Shown here piece after piece: positions 1-11,608 of a DNA stretch of 64,000 nt. Every line of letters begins with the position of its first letter. Within the stretch, counting starts at the first letter, position 1. The position numbers and the translations under genes were made by a program. The notes under the pieces were generated by a model. It made no database searches. It was not told where the DNA came from and was given only the letters and a program-made list of their open reading frames with translations. Source of the stretch: JAYSSF01 sp043772005 (GTDB lineage Bacteria > Patescibacteriota > Gracilibacteria > Absconditabacterales > Absconditicoccaceae); contig JAYVGP010000007.1 of the NCBI GenBank assembly GCA_043772005.1, positions 1-64,000 of the forward strand. The letters run 5' to 3'.

Positions 1-2034
1 CTGATAGGTAGAAGTAACATTAATGGCTGCTAAATTTTCTTTAAGTTCTTGTGTAAGTTCAGTAAGTTCTAGTACTTTAGCAAGTCTTTTTAGATGGTCG
101 AGTGTAATTCCTTTAAACGTTTCTCCCAAAATTTGTCAGATGATAATTACCCCAAAAGTCTTTTCAAATTCAGTAGAACCAAAATTAAGAAGTTGAAAGG
201 TTGACACAATAGAAGGACCATTATTTCTTAATAAATCTCTAAATTCTTGTTTTTGCTGTTCTGAAACTTGTGGTAACTTTAATACATCAGCAAGTATTTT
301 TAGATGGTCAATTGAAACCCTATCAATTTTTTCTCCCAGAATTTTTCAAATAAGGGACAAACCAAATTTTTTCTGAAACCATGTAGGTCATAGGTTGAGG
401 AGCTGAGAAATAGAGACAGTATTGAAAGATACTAATTGTTGTTTCAAATGTTCAGTGCACTCATCTCTTGTCATTTCATTATAGTCTTTTATTTGATCGA
501 GCTCCATAATTCAGGATATAAGTCATGTAAGCTCTACCTGTTTTATGTTTGCATCTATTCAAAATCCTCATACATTACCAAATAAAACATCAATGCCTTT
601 ACGAGTACGAGATATTCAACTTTCTGATCTTATTTCGCCATCTCATTGATCAGAATCTTTTTGATCTTGGATATCTTGTACTTGTTGGTTAATATCTCAT
701 ATCCATGAGAAATTAGCCATTGTGCCAGTATAGTCATAAAATGATACTTTTTTACCTCTCAAACCTCTACCAAACTGTTGTTGGAAGACTCTGGATGAGT
801 TAGTTCATCTTCGGAAGATTACATTTCTGGTCTCAGGCATATCAATACCTTCGTTGAGCTTATCTACTGCAACGATTATCTTATGTTTACCAGATTCATA
901 TCAGTCTAATATCGTTTTGTCCGCTTCGTCGATCTTACTATGAAATCATACTGCAGTATTATCATCTCCAGTAAGTTCATTGATCTGAGCAGTGATCGCA
1001 TCTACATCATTGATACTTGGTGCGAAGATGATCGTATGATCGAGTGATCCAGCATTTTCCATCACTCTTGAGATCATATCTTGAGTTAACTCCTTCAGTC
1101 ATCCAAACTGAGCAAGATGTTTTTCAATATATCATTTTAGAGTCTTAATTTCTTTGATCTTCTCTCTAATATCATCAATAGATTGAATACGGCATATCTC
1201 GGTATTCACAAACTCAAGATCGTCATTGGTGAAATCTGTAGATGTTACAAGATGATAATCTACCTCTGGACTATATGGGCTAGCGAGATGTTGAGCAAGA
1301 GTAAAATTAATCACTGGATCTACTTGATTCATTACGCCATCTGGAGTAGCAGACATCGGTATGATGAGTGGTTTACGTCAATTTCTGGCTTCGTATTTAT
1401 CCACATATTCCTGTACTACTGATTTATAGCTCGATGCTTTGAGATGATGTGCTTCATCGATCATGATTACATCAAATACTAGATCTTCATCTACAAATTT
1501 GTTGATACTTTGAAATGTTGAAAAGTAGATATTATCTTTTTTACCTTGCCCAAACTCTTGAATAGTGTCTTCTCCATCAATTTCTACTACTTCATTGTTT
1601 GTATTGAGGATTTGCTTTTTATCCGCTTTGGAGTGGAAGACTTTGACACGAGCATGATCCAAGATATCTGCACCAAAATGTGGTTCATATCATCATTTAC
1701 CATCAATATTTGCTTTTTCAAGTTGGTCTACAAGATTAGTGCGATCATTGAGGATAAGGATATTGAGTGGTATTTCTTTTTTCTGAATTCTTTCGAGAGC
1801 ATCTCTTCATATAAACATATTACGAATATGAATACCAGTAGTATAAGTTTTACCCGATCCTGTAGCCATAACGATAGGCATCAGCGTTTCCCAGTATACT
1901 CATGGTATTTGTTCGAGAGTATCATTAAGCCACTTTTTGGTAAAATTTCTCATTGCTCTCCAACCTTCAATTTGATGAGGTCTGGGATCTTCAAGTTTAA
2001 ATGGTCAAAATAATGTATTATTTGTGAGAGTCAT
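1..2034 (-). CDS. SF2 DEAD/DEAH-box helicase (ResIII type) with C-terminal repeats, partial
   Basis: The gene starts at the ATG complementary to 2032-2034 and runs off the left edge; 678 codons are visible. Walker A (ATGSGKT, about residue 55), the DEAH box (IDEAHH, about residue 190), the SATP motif and a C-terminal helicase region make it an ATP-dependent nucleic-acid translocase of the ResIII superfamily, as in restriction-type helicases. No methylase or specificity gene is visible nearby, so a restriction role is not shown. After the motor comes a tandem repeat of about 67-70 residues: two copies are seen, each with a QLLN...G...FxxxFG core followed by a DHLK..A.VL helix. The array may continue outside the window. 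Many TGA codons sit at glycine positions. Confidence 0.8.
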
Positions 2035-2129
2035 AATAACATTATAATCATTTTATAATTATAGTCAATAATTAGGTGAATTACTTTCACACTTGATTTT
2101 CACATTCACTTCATCATCATACCCTGTAG

Positions 2130-2160
2130 CTTTACAAACCTTATAACTTTACAAACCTTA
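2130..2160. repeat. Tandem 15-bp direct repeat upstream of radA
   Basis: Two adjacent copies of CTTTACAAACCTTAT separated by two bases lie in the intergenic region just before the radA start codon. No function is assigned; slippage duplication or a binding site are both possible. Confidence 0.6.
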
Positions 2161-3452
2161 TGTCCTACACTTGTTCCACCTGCGACTACGCCTCGATGAC
2201 CAAATTATGAAAATGCCCAATTTGTGGGGAATTTGGGAGTTTCATCCTCAATCCAGAATCAGTCGGTAAAGGTAAGTGAGCAAAAGCGAAAGGTGATCAA
2301 GGTACAGTCTTGTCAGCAAAATATGAGGCGGGTCTGACAAGTTCATATTCACTCAACCATGCAGAGTTGGAGAGGATCTATCCTTGATGACTCAGATCCA
2401 GCGGAGTCTATCTGATCGCATGAGAGCCTGGTATCGGTAAATCCACCATCGTCTTGCAGATCATCCAATCACTCATCCAGCAGCATCCTAGTATCAACGT
2501 CTGCTACTTTACTGGAGAAGAGAGTGTATCACAGGTCGGTGCGAGAGTAGAGAGGATCTTGTGATCTGTACCGGTACAATTATCGATCTATTATGCGATC
2601 AATATCCAAGACTGCCTCGCTACTGCTGCCAGTGCCGACTGCAACCTTATGATTATCGATAGTATCCAGATGATTGCAAGCAATGAATCAGACAGTGCTG
2701 CAGGTACACCAGCTCAAGTCAAGGCAATCTCTGAGACCGTTGCTCATGACTGCAAATCCAGTGGTCGTACTGCCCTACTCATCGGACATGTGACCAAATG
2801 AGGCGAAATTGCATGACCCAAATATCTGGAGCATATCGTGGATGTGGTCAGCTATCTGGAATGAGATAGATATGGGCAATATAGGTTTTTGAGAAACAAG
2901 AAAAATAGATATGGTTCAGCAGATGAGACTGCGGTCTTTGAGATGACCAGCGAGTGACTCGTATCAGTCAAGGATATTGCTAGCATGAACCTATGACTTA
3001 TCCAAACCTGACAAGAAGGTACGATCATCAGTGTAGGACTGGATAGTGGTAGACCTATGGTCGTGTGAGTTGAGTGCCTATGTACCAAGACCAAGATGAA
3101 CTATGCCAAGAGACTCGCTAGTGGTCGAGATAGCCAAAGACTCGATCTTATGATCGCTATCATCGAGAAATATTGCAAAATCAACCTCAGCTTTTATGAT
3201 GTGTATTGTAATGTCCCAGGTGAGATCAAAATTCAGGATCATGGTATTGACCTTGCAGTGATTGCTGGGGTTATGAGTAGCGTATGAGGTAAGCCAATAT
3301 GATCCAAGATTGCAGTATTGGGAGAAGTCTGACTGGGCTGACAGATTTTACCCACCAAGTCTCATAGTAAGAGGATTAAGGAACTCCAGTGATACGATAT
3401 TGTTGATTATCAAACGATCAAGCACGTCAGACAGTTGAGTCAGTATTTCTAA
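2160..3452 (+). CDS. radA: DNA repair protein RadA/Sms
   Basis: This 430-residue protein is close to the usual RadA length. It has an N-terminal four-cysteine zinc finger (CSTC...CPIC, residues 5-23), a RecA-type Walker A (GEPGIGKST, near residue 90) whose first Gly is a TGA codon, the RadA-specific KNRYG motif near residue 248, and a C-terminal Lon-protease-like domain. RadA is a DnaB-type branch-migration ATPase acting in recombinational repair. The ATG at 2160 directly precedes the zinc finger. A 15-bp direct repeat lies just upstream. The gene diverges from the helicase on its left and its TAA at 3450-3452 almost abuts the stop of the convergent gene on its right. Confidence 0.95.
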
Positions 3453-3455
3453 TTT

Positions 3456-4157
3456 TTATTGAGATAATAGTACCTTGTTGTTTACTGATCCGCTAAATAT
3501 TAAATCCCTCCTTCATGGAGCGGTAGGCAATCGTTTTGGAGTAGAAAATAATTGGAATGTACCTGAAACTGGATTGTAGTTATCAATGTATCACCATATT
3601 GATGGCATAATAATTGGTTCAACTTGCACATGGTCTCAGCTTTTAAATAGATATTTTGCTACACTATTTTTTGTAAGATCAAAAATATCAATCTTTCATA
3701 AAATCATATGACTACCGATTGCACTAAACTGATCTGCGTTTACTGTCATAGATCAGTCAGTATTAATATTGATCATAAACTCTGCACCCAACTTAATCTC
3801 AAGAGAATCGCTACCCCTAGCATCATATAATGCCTGTAATAATCTTTCTCAAATTACTCTATTAATATGAGCAGCCATTATATTAGTAATAGCATTCTTG
3901 TTTGCATAGTTTTTTGCAATAAAATCTCTATTTGTAAGGATAAATTTATAATCAAAATCTCCAGAAGCAAGAGTATCAAGGATTGGGTCTTGTAATTTTT
4001 CCAACTTTTTGATCATAATATCATTGAGCTGTTTATCAAAAGCCGATACATCATGATCTTCTTGTTGGTTAATTTTTATAGGGTGATATATTCTATCACT
4101 TTTTCATTGAGTGATTTTTGCGTCAGTTTCATGTACATTATTTTCCAATCATTTCAT
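3456..4157 (-). CDS. Hypothetical protein, 233 aa
   Basis: The frame is open from the ATG complementary to 4155-4157 to the TAA at 3456-3458 with TGA as Gly. Several internal TGA codons are present, and one ATA TGG TGA run shows TGG (Trp) and TGA (Gly) used side by side. I recognise no family. The predicted protein is soluble, mixed alpha/beta, without signal peptide or membrane segment; the N-terminal third is charged and helical. It converges on radA with three bases between the stop codons and is divergent from the membrane protein on its right. Confidence 0.7.
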
Positions 4158-4288
4158 ATAGTATACGTCTATAATATTAAATTATCTCTTATTATAAGCA
4201 GATCATACATATATGTCAATTATTAGCATCTCATAGGATCAACTACTTCTTGCAAATGCACTATAAATCTGTGTTATATACTGTGAAA

Positions 4289-5188
4289 ATGCCTAGCTCC
4301 TCAATCAATAATCTCCTCCTCCAAGCCTATGAATATATCTGAGAAGATCATACATTTTTGAGATTAACGACAATCAGCACTATTGTACATAGTATGATTT
4401 TTGTGGTGATTGTATTGTATAATCTGACCTATGCCTTATCTAAGGTTAAGCACGAATGGTCGAGCGCTATCATGAAAGAAGTTCTCAGAATGATTGAGCA
4501 GCTGATGAATATTGACTGATTTATAGGGCGAATTATTGTTGTTGGTGTCGTGCTTGCAGTCTGATACTATATTCTACCTCCAATATGAGAGGCTGCAATG
4601 ATCTACCACCTGGAAAAATCATATAACAACAAGTCAGGCTCATCATTTTCTCATGGACTAAAAAAGTTTTTTGTGATGTTTGAACGGAATAGTCTTATGT
4701 GATTCATTTCTGTATCAACTTGGCTGATTGTTATTTCTAGAATACGAATACTCGATATTCTTAGCGAACCACTCGTCATTGCTATTGTGGCAATTTACTC
4801 AATCGTTGTACTTACTACCGTAGCTCTCACTCCCTACGTAAAGTTCAAGCTCGTCGTCGAGCAAGAAAATTTTGGAACTGCAATCAAAGAAAGTGTCCTG
4901 CTTGCATTATCACAGCCAGTTATTACACTAAGATTAGTATTTGTCTGACTTATTTTAAACTTGAGGATTATATTCAATATCATTGTACTCGTGTGAGTTC
5001 CTGCTGCAATCTTCTATCTTGCATATATTCTCAATCTTCACCAAACAACAGTCTTCTACGCCATTCTTGCGGCAGTTATTGTCACAATGTTTCTCCTTAT
5101 TGCGTATATCAATAGTATCATTGAAGCATTTTTTATGACATATTGGTATCTTGGATATCGTATGATTGAGCCTGAGTCTCGTATATAG
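4289..5188 (+). CDS. Multi-pass membrane protein, 299 aa
   Basis: This 299-residue protein has about six long hydrophobic segments: near residues 25-50, 85-105, 150-165, 170-190, 215-240 and 250-275. A short charged N-terminus precedes the first one. The arrangement resembles the uncharacterised bacterial membrane proteins of the DUF975 or glycerophosphoryl-diesterase-membrane type, but I cannot assign a family firmly. TGA codons occupy positions within and between helices. The ATG at 4289 was chosen as the first ATG in frame. Confidence 0.75.
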
Positions 5189-5366
5189 CTATGTTACCTC
5201 TTGACTTGAAAATAGCGATGTGATCAGTAAATTATATATTAAGTCTTAGGGCTAATGCGGGCAATAAATACCTACGATAATAGAATAGCAATGAACTACG
5301 CGCGAGAGTGAATTTTTTACGGATTTATACCCAAAAGGGTGCTTTATAAACCTTAGAACCAAGCAA

Positions 5367-8300
5367 ATGCACAATATACCATGAATTCAGAAAAAATCAT
5401 TTGGTAATTCTAGTGCCAGTAAACCATCACGTTTTACTGTATCTAATCAATTCAAAAATACCAACTATTCTCGTAGTCGTAGATGATCATGATTTAACTT
5501 TGGCTCATTTGGATCACTATGATGACGATGATCGAGTAAATTATTATGGCTTGTATGATTAGCGATAGGATGACCTGTTCTCGTATTATTGTGATGGTTC
5601 TATATTGTCATACTTAGTGACCTACCAGATATTGAGGATCTTGAGAAAATCAACAGCTTCTCACAAGCGTCTACCATTGTCGATAGGAATAACAAAGACC
5701 TCTATAAGATTTTTGAAGAGAATAGGCAATACGTCAGTATCGACAAGATTTCTCCAACTCTACAAGATGCAATTGTTGCAACGGAAGATCAGACATTCTG
5801 GGATAATGCTGGTGTAGATTTTTATGGTATTGCTAAGGCCGGTATTGTGTGTATCTTTAGTAGTGGCCAATGTCGTGGTGCGTCTACTATCACACAGCAG
5901 CTAATCAAAAACATCTATCTTAGTAGCGAAAGATCATATATTAGAAAACTCAAAGAAATTGTTCTCGCACTCAAACTCAAGTCAGTATTGGAAAAACAAG
6001 TCAAACAAACAGATCCAACACTAAAATGAGCAGCACTGCAAGAGGCAGTCAAGAAAAAAGTATTGGAATTGTATCTTAATTATATCTTCCTTGGTAATAA
6101 CAGCTATGGGGCTGAGTCAGCCTCAAATAACTATTTTGCTACTGGAGCGCAGCACCTTGATATATTGGAGTCTTCTATTCTGGCTGGTATTCCACAAGCA
6201 CCAGGTAGATACAATGTCTATACTAATAGAGATGTAGTAATGTGATATCTTAGTGTCAGCGACCCAGTTACAAAAGAAGAAATCGCACTTGATGAAGCAG
6301 GTATCAAAGAACTATACCTCAAAGCAAGTACTATCTTATCTGAAGAGGATATCAAATGATCTGACGCAAATTCTGTCCTAGATTACCTCAAGAAATCACT
6401 TGAATTTGATCATAGCTACGGTAGTGGCTCATATACCGTACAATATAAGCTAGGAAGAAAGGATGAAGTACTAGCTCGTATGTATGACACCAAAGTTATC
6501 ACGAATGAAGAACTCAAGCAGGCAATAATCGAATGATTTACCTATGAATTTAAAAAAGCAAAAATCTGACTTACTGCACCACACTTTGTCTTTTGGATCA
6601 AGGAACTTCTTGAAACTCCTAATAATAAATATCTATGAACATTTGATCCCGAAATCCTCTATAAGTGATGACTCACCATCACAACAACAATGGATCTTGA
6701 TATCCAACAGATGGCAGAAAAAGCAATCAAAGATAATATCAAATGAATCAATGGCTATGGTGCAGCAAATACATCACTTATCCATCTTGATAGCCTGAAA
6801 GGTGACATCTTGGCATATGTAGGATCTGCTGATTTTGATAATCTGGATATTAAGTGACAAAACGATATGGTCAGAGCTCCAGTCCAGCCAGGATCAAGCA
6901 TCAAGCCACTATGGTATGCACTAGGTTTTATGAAGCTGCCGCTCACGCTTGATACCCAGATCTTCGATATTAATTTTACTGTAGGAGACTATGATCCCCA
7001 GAATGCTGATGGGAAGTTCAACTGACCAATGCCACTACGCAAAGCACTCGCCTACTCGAGAAATATCCCTGCAGTCAAGATGTACTTTGCGGTAGGACAA
7101 GAGGCTGAGTTTGTCAAATTTGCCGAATCAATGTGAGTCTCATCACTGAAAAAAGATGGAAACTATGGTCCATCAATGGCAATTGGATCAGCTGAGATGC
7201 AGATGCTAGAGCTTGCGAATATGTATGCACATCTATCAGCTCAAGGTAAACCTGGGATTATCGATCCAATTCTTGAGATCAAAGCACAAGATGGCACTAT
7301 TATCTACAAAAGAACAAGCGAGCAACAAACCCAAGTTATCCCATCATGAGTTACTTATCTTCTTTGGAAAATACTCTCCGATCCTAAAAATCTCCCGTCT
7401 GATTGGGTTAGTAGATTTACATTTCCAGGGATCAGCTTTGCGCATAAGACTGGTACATCCAATATTAGAACTAAGGATGGTAAAAGAATGCCAAAGGATG
7501 GTTGGTTAGCAACATATACTCCGAGTAAGGTAACACTATTCTGGGCTGGGAATACAACACCTAAAGCACTTAATGCTAATGCATTCTGATGATGGATGAA
7601 TAATGCGACATGGAAACAATTCTGGTGAGATCTCAAAAAATGATGATATCTGACTGATGAGACAGTACCGGAGACCGAAGTAAAAAAAGTCACTATTGCC
7701 AAAAACTCTGGTAAACTTGCAAGTGAGTCAACTCCTGAATCATACAAAATTAGTACACTCGCATATATCAATACAGCTCCGACTCAATTCGACAATGGAG
7801 CCAAAGAGATTCAAGTAGATAGCTTATGTTATGGAAAAGTGTCTGACCTTACACCACCCGAAGACATCATAGCATGATATATCAGTCAAATCACCTCGTT
7901 TATGCCTAATAATATGGATCTGGATAGTATCCTCAACTATGTATGATCAAGTCAAAATATGGCTGATGGTAGTGGTGCTCAATCATATACAATGTTTGCA
8001 TCTGAACCTACTCAAATATGTACAGAGAGAATATGACTGACCTGAGATACTGTGGGTAGTGGTGACAATGTAACATGATCTAAGTGACGAGATACTTGAA
8101 TTGGGTGAAAACTAACTATTGTAAAACCAGCAAACAATGGGTCAGTATCTAACAATTTTGCTCTACGATACACTGCAAGTATCAAAGCACCAGCATCGGT
8201 AGAAATCATTGTCAATGGGAATAGCGCATGAACCTACCAATATTCGACAAATAATATCAATGATACCAAAACAATCAATATTCCTGGAGCTCAGGTAGGA

Positions 8301-8642
8301 ACTACTCATACCATTATCGTCAAGATTACTGATGCACTATGAGCTGTAACACAAAAATCAATTGATGTCAAAATCCAAGGAACAGACAATAGACCTCCAT
8401 ATATCCTTAGACCAAATACTGAAGTCGTCAATAACGGTTGATCATATAGTGTAACTCTTGTATTCTCGGATCTTGATAGTAGTGTCAAGTGATGAGTCAT
8501 CACACAGTGATGAAAGCAAATCGCTACATTTGAGTGATCTGTAGCAAACTTCTCAACTACCACCACTGATCCTGTATGATTTAGTATTAGTGATTATTAT
8601 GATAATATAGGTGAATGAACCGTAGAGATCAGTCAATACTAA
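5367..8642 (+). CDS. Class A penicillin-binding protein (transglycosylase/transpeptidase) with C-terminal Ig-like domain
   Basis: This 1091-residue peptidoglycan polymerase starts at ATG 5367. A Ser/Arg/Gly-rich cytoplasmic tail is followed by one membrane anchor (about residues 57-80). The GT51 transglycosylase domain carries EDQTFW (near 140, catalytic Glu) and RGASTITQQL (near 170). The transpeptidase domain has SSIK with the active Ser near 510, SRN near 564 and KTG near 694. The last 160 residues form bacterial Ig/PKD-like beta domains outside the membrane, making the protein longer than typical PBP1A (about 750-850). It would polymerise and cross-link peptidoglycan, and it implies this organism builds its own wall. 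TGA codons are very frequent, including consecutive pairs in glycine-rich stretches. Confidence 0.95.
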
Positions 8643-8661
8643 TCCAATAATTATTCTTCTC

Positions 8662-9774
8662 ATGACTCCATCTATCCTACAGGTTGTGCTTATAGTATCC
8701 GGAGCAGTATTTGCTCTCATGGCAATTGATGCTTATAAAAGAGGTAAGATGACGCTTATTCATTTTGTGATATTTGGGTTGGGCTGACTGGCTGTGGGTT
8801 GGTCAGTGATTGATGCAAGTATCCTCACCAGAGTAGCTAAGCTATTTGGCGGAAGTACTGCTCCTACTGATGTGCTCGTCTATCTATCGATTATCTTTCT
8901 GGTATATAGTTATTTTGAGCTGATGCATAAGATCACTAAGGATAATTATGAATACACGAGGCTGATCACTGAACTCGCAATCACGTCAGCATCTATCCCC
9001 TCCTCATATGATAATCAAGGACCAAGCAACAGTGAATCCCCGTGAGGGGGGAAAGATGATTATATGTTCCTCGTTAAGTGATATAATGAAGGCAAGATCC
9101 TCGGTACGACACTGAGCGAAATCATCGAAGCAGGATATCATAAGATTTTGTTCGTCAATGATGGATCCAGAGATAATACCATTAGTGAGATAGAAGTCGT
9201 CAAAGCAGCATACCCTCAGGCTCTGATCGTACTAGTGTCACACATGATCAACCGTAGACATGGTGCGGGCAACAAGACTGCGATCGAATTTTTCCGCAGA
9301 TATGGAGAGCAACTGGGAGTAAAATATGTGGTGTTCTTCGATGCTGATGGGCAGATGGATATCAAGGATATGAAAATTTTTGAGCAAGAAATCCATAAGC
9401 ATCCCGAAGTTGATGTGATCCAGTGATCCAGATTTATCGAGTGAGGTAAAGCAGAAGCCATACCGCTTCATCGTCAGATCATCTTGTGGTGAGCAAATAT
9501 TGTGACACTATTATTCAACGGTATGAAAGTCACTGATCCGCATAATGGATATAAAGTGTTTAGATTGTCAGCACTACAGAAGATCACGATCCATACTGAT
9601 ACTACCAGCTATGCCAACGAACTCATCGATCAATACCAGATTCACGGACTCAACTATCATGAAGTCCCCGTACATATCAGATATACCGATTACTCTCTCA
9701 CCAAAGGGCAAAAGTCATCTAATGCGATCAATATTCTGATTGAGTTAATTTATAAGAAGATATTTTTTAGGTAA
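8662..9774 (+). CDS. DUF2304 membrane domain fused to family 2 glycosyltransferase
   Basis: This 370-residue protein begins with three hydrophobic helices typical of DUF2304 (residues 1-110). A short linker follows, then a GT2 domain resembling dolichol/polyprenyl-phosphate mannosyltransferases: FVNDGSRDNT nucleotide-binding motif, FFDADGQMD catalytic DxD, and PHNGYKVFR. In many genomes DUF2304 and the GT2 enzyme are separate neighbouring genes; here they are one polypeptide. The likely role is to charge a lipid carrier with a sugar at the membrane for envelope glycans. A C/G-run palindrome at 9035-9054 encodes the linker. The 3' end overlaps the convergent next gene by 8 bp. Confidence 0.85.
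9035..9054. repeat. C-run/G-run palindrome in the DUF2304-GT linker
   Basis: AATCCCC, GTGA and GGGGGG form a small GC-rich hairpin in an otherwise AT-rich gene, exactly in the linker between the two domains. It resembles the element inside hflX and may be a worn insertion of the same kind. Confidence 0.4.
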
Positions 9775-10162
9775 GCAACTCCTCAAACCTGACTACCCTG
9801 TCAGTTTTTTGATACTGGTGAATGGCGTTCTGTGTGGCCATAAGAGCAATCACCCTCGCTCTCCTGCGCCTTGATGATACCTCAAATCCCTCATCGATCA
9901 TAGTCTGCTCTCATCGGGTGAGTACTGTCTGGATGCTCTGCCCTATCACCAAATCTCCAAAAAATCCTGCAGCTGCAGTCGTGATCAAACTCGTATCTCC
10001 ATCGAAACCTCGATCGGTGATGACATCATCCACGATAGTCAGGTACACAGTAATATGATCACCACAGACACTATTTCACTCATGACGAGAAACCGTCACC
10101 TCAGCGGGTGGCGTATTGTGTACTGGACTATTATAGTATGACTGGACGAGATCGGAGAACAT
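9767..10162 (-). CDS. NifU/SufU-like iron-sulfur scaffold homologue, cysteine ligands reduced
   Basis: This 131-residue protein matches the NifU N-terminal/SufU fold in outline: a start like FSDLVQSYYNSP, a central CGDHITV followed by a GFDGD beta-turn, and a C-terminal helix. The family holds its cluster with three cysteines. Only the first (in CGD) is retained; the second, normally in GCAIS, is replaced within DTSLIT, and the third lies in an Arg-rich stretch without Cys. It is therefore either a non-cluster paralogue or a decaying copy. No sufS/sufB genes are next to it. The stop overlaps the upstream glycosyltransferase end, tail to tail. Confidence 0.55.
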
Positions 10163-10165
10163 ACT

Positions 10166-10219
10166 ATCACTATAATCAAACACCAATAAAATACAATTTA
10201 AGGTTTGTATTATAGTGAT
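10166..10219. promoter_or_regulatory. Inverted repeat between divergent genes
   Basis: ATCACTATAAT (10166-10176) and ATTATAGTGAT (10209-10219) form an 11-bp perfect inverted repeat, extended imperfectly by CAAAC/GTTTG, between the NifU-like gene and the DUF805 gene. Each arm contains a -10-like TATAAT/ATTATA, so it may mark divergent promoters or a shared operator. Confidence 0.4.
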
Positions 10220-10328
10220 ATGAGAAGTAGATGATTTCTACTGATGTAAAGCGATTTATAGTAGTGATACTTGAGTTACTAATACTTTTTACTATATACG
10301 TCGCATTTATCTTATATCTTTATACCAC

Positions 10329-10721
10329 ATGGATAATCAGTACTTTGCTCACTATCTTGCAGCATTTAAACCGTATGCAAATTTTGAAGGACGCGTTACA
10401 AGACCTCAATATTGGTATTTTGCCCTATTCAATCTTATTATTAGTCTTGCACTATGATTGGTTGATGGTGCAGTTTTTGGTGAGTGACAAAGTGTCCTTG
10501 GGGGAATCTATGGTCTTGCCACACTTATCCCAAGTCTTGCAATCGCAGCCAGAAGACTCCACGATATTGGTAAAAGTGGTTGGTGGCAGTTGATTGCGAT
10601 TGTCCCTGTGATTGGATGGATCTGGTTGATCGTACTCCTCGCAACAGATACTGTGCCTGGAGATAACCAATATACATCAAAATCAGTAACTCCTACATCT
10701 GAAGTTATTCCTACAGCATAA
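10329..10721 (+). CDS. DUF805 family membrane protein
   Basis: This 130-residue protein has the DUF805 pattern: an N-terminal aromatic segment with F-x-G-R-x-x-R/P-x-Y-W, several membrane helices, and the conserved RRLHDIGKSGWW motif before the last helices. The family is widespread and its function is not known. The ATG at 10329 starts just before the conserved segment. A strong terminator follows 10 bp after the stop. Confidence 0.85.
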
Positions 10722-10730
10722 TATACAGAC

Positions 10731-10753
10731 ATCTCTCCTAGGAGAGATTTTTG
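10731..10753 (+). terminator. Rho-independent terminator after DUF805 gene
   Basis: A perfect 18-base palindrome (ATCTCTCCTAGGAGAGAT, 10731-10748) is followed by a run of T. Confidence 0.8.
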
Positions 10754-10765
10754 TTATAGAAGATG

Positions 10766-10823
10766 ATCCTACGATGTCACACGTGTACACCATCAAACAT
10801 CCCTATCGTGACGATCGTAGGAT
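10766..10823. repeat. Long imperfect hairpin of unknown role
   Basis: ATCCTACGATGTCAC pairs with GTGAC-G-ATCGTAGGAT across a 27-base loop, with one bulged base. There is no T-run. The CCTACGA/TCGTAGG core of the stem recurs in another intergenic hairpin at 27804-27822. Confidence 0.5.
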
Positions 10824-10990
10824 ATGGAATATAAAATTCTGCCGTGGAGTAGTAGGTTTGCATGAAAAGCAGAAAAATAATTTAGATAAGGTATAAGCAA
10901 AATATAATAAAGTAATGTTACATCTTGTAATAATAATATTTTTAAATATATAAGGAAAATAAATTCTTTTACTATTAAATAAAATATTTC

Positions 10991-11608
10991 ATGAACGAAA
11001 AAGAAAAAGAACTAAAAGCTTTCAATCAGTGTGCAGATGCGCTAAATTCATTAGATAAAAAATCTATATATAAAGTATTTCAACTACTTTCAATACACTT
11101 TGATTTCGTAGCAAATAATAATACTTCATCAAATAATAATGAAGCCCCATCAAGTGAGGTAGCCTGAGTTATAGCATGAATTACAACAGAACAAAATACG
11201 ACTCAGCATACAGTAACAATAAAAAAAACTCAAGCAAGTTCTACAAAAAAAAGTAAAAGCAGTAGCAGTAAATGAGCAACAATGTTAGCTGATTTTAATT
11301 TCCATCCAAGTGGAAAGATATCTTTGAAAGATTTCTATCAAAAATATAAAACAAAAAGCAATCTTGAGAAAAATCTGATATTTGCATACTACTTACAAGA
11401 AGAATTACAAGAACCCAATATAAGCATGAATCATATTTTTAGTTGCTATAGGCATTTAAATATTAAACTTCCTAGTTTCCCACAAACACTTGTAGACACA
11501 AAAGCAGCTAAATCACGAATAGAGACTGCCGATATGGCAAATCTAAGAGTAACAACAGTAGGTATAAACTTTTTAGAACATGAGATGCCAAAGAATAATG
11601 ATCAGTAA
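10991..11608 (+). CDS. Hypothetical protein, first gene of HEPN pair, 205 aa
   Basis: The N-terminal 60 residues are helical and acidic. A Ser/Lys-rich linker (residues 75-97) leads to a C-terminal domain of about 100 residues with a helical, winged-helix-like pattern (LIFAYYL, then SCYRHLNI, then LRVTTVGINFL). The same pattern occurs at the N-terminus of the downstream HEPN protein, so the two genes share a domain. They overlap by 11 bp and must be co-transcribed. The function is unknown; a partner or regulator of the HEPN protein is a plausible inference. Confidence 0.6.

Noticed and set aside
10231..10593. Hydrophobic open frame overlapping the DUF805 gene
   Set aside because: It lies in another frame over most of the DUF805 coding sequence, and the DUF805 frame has clear conserved motifs.
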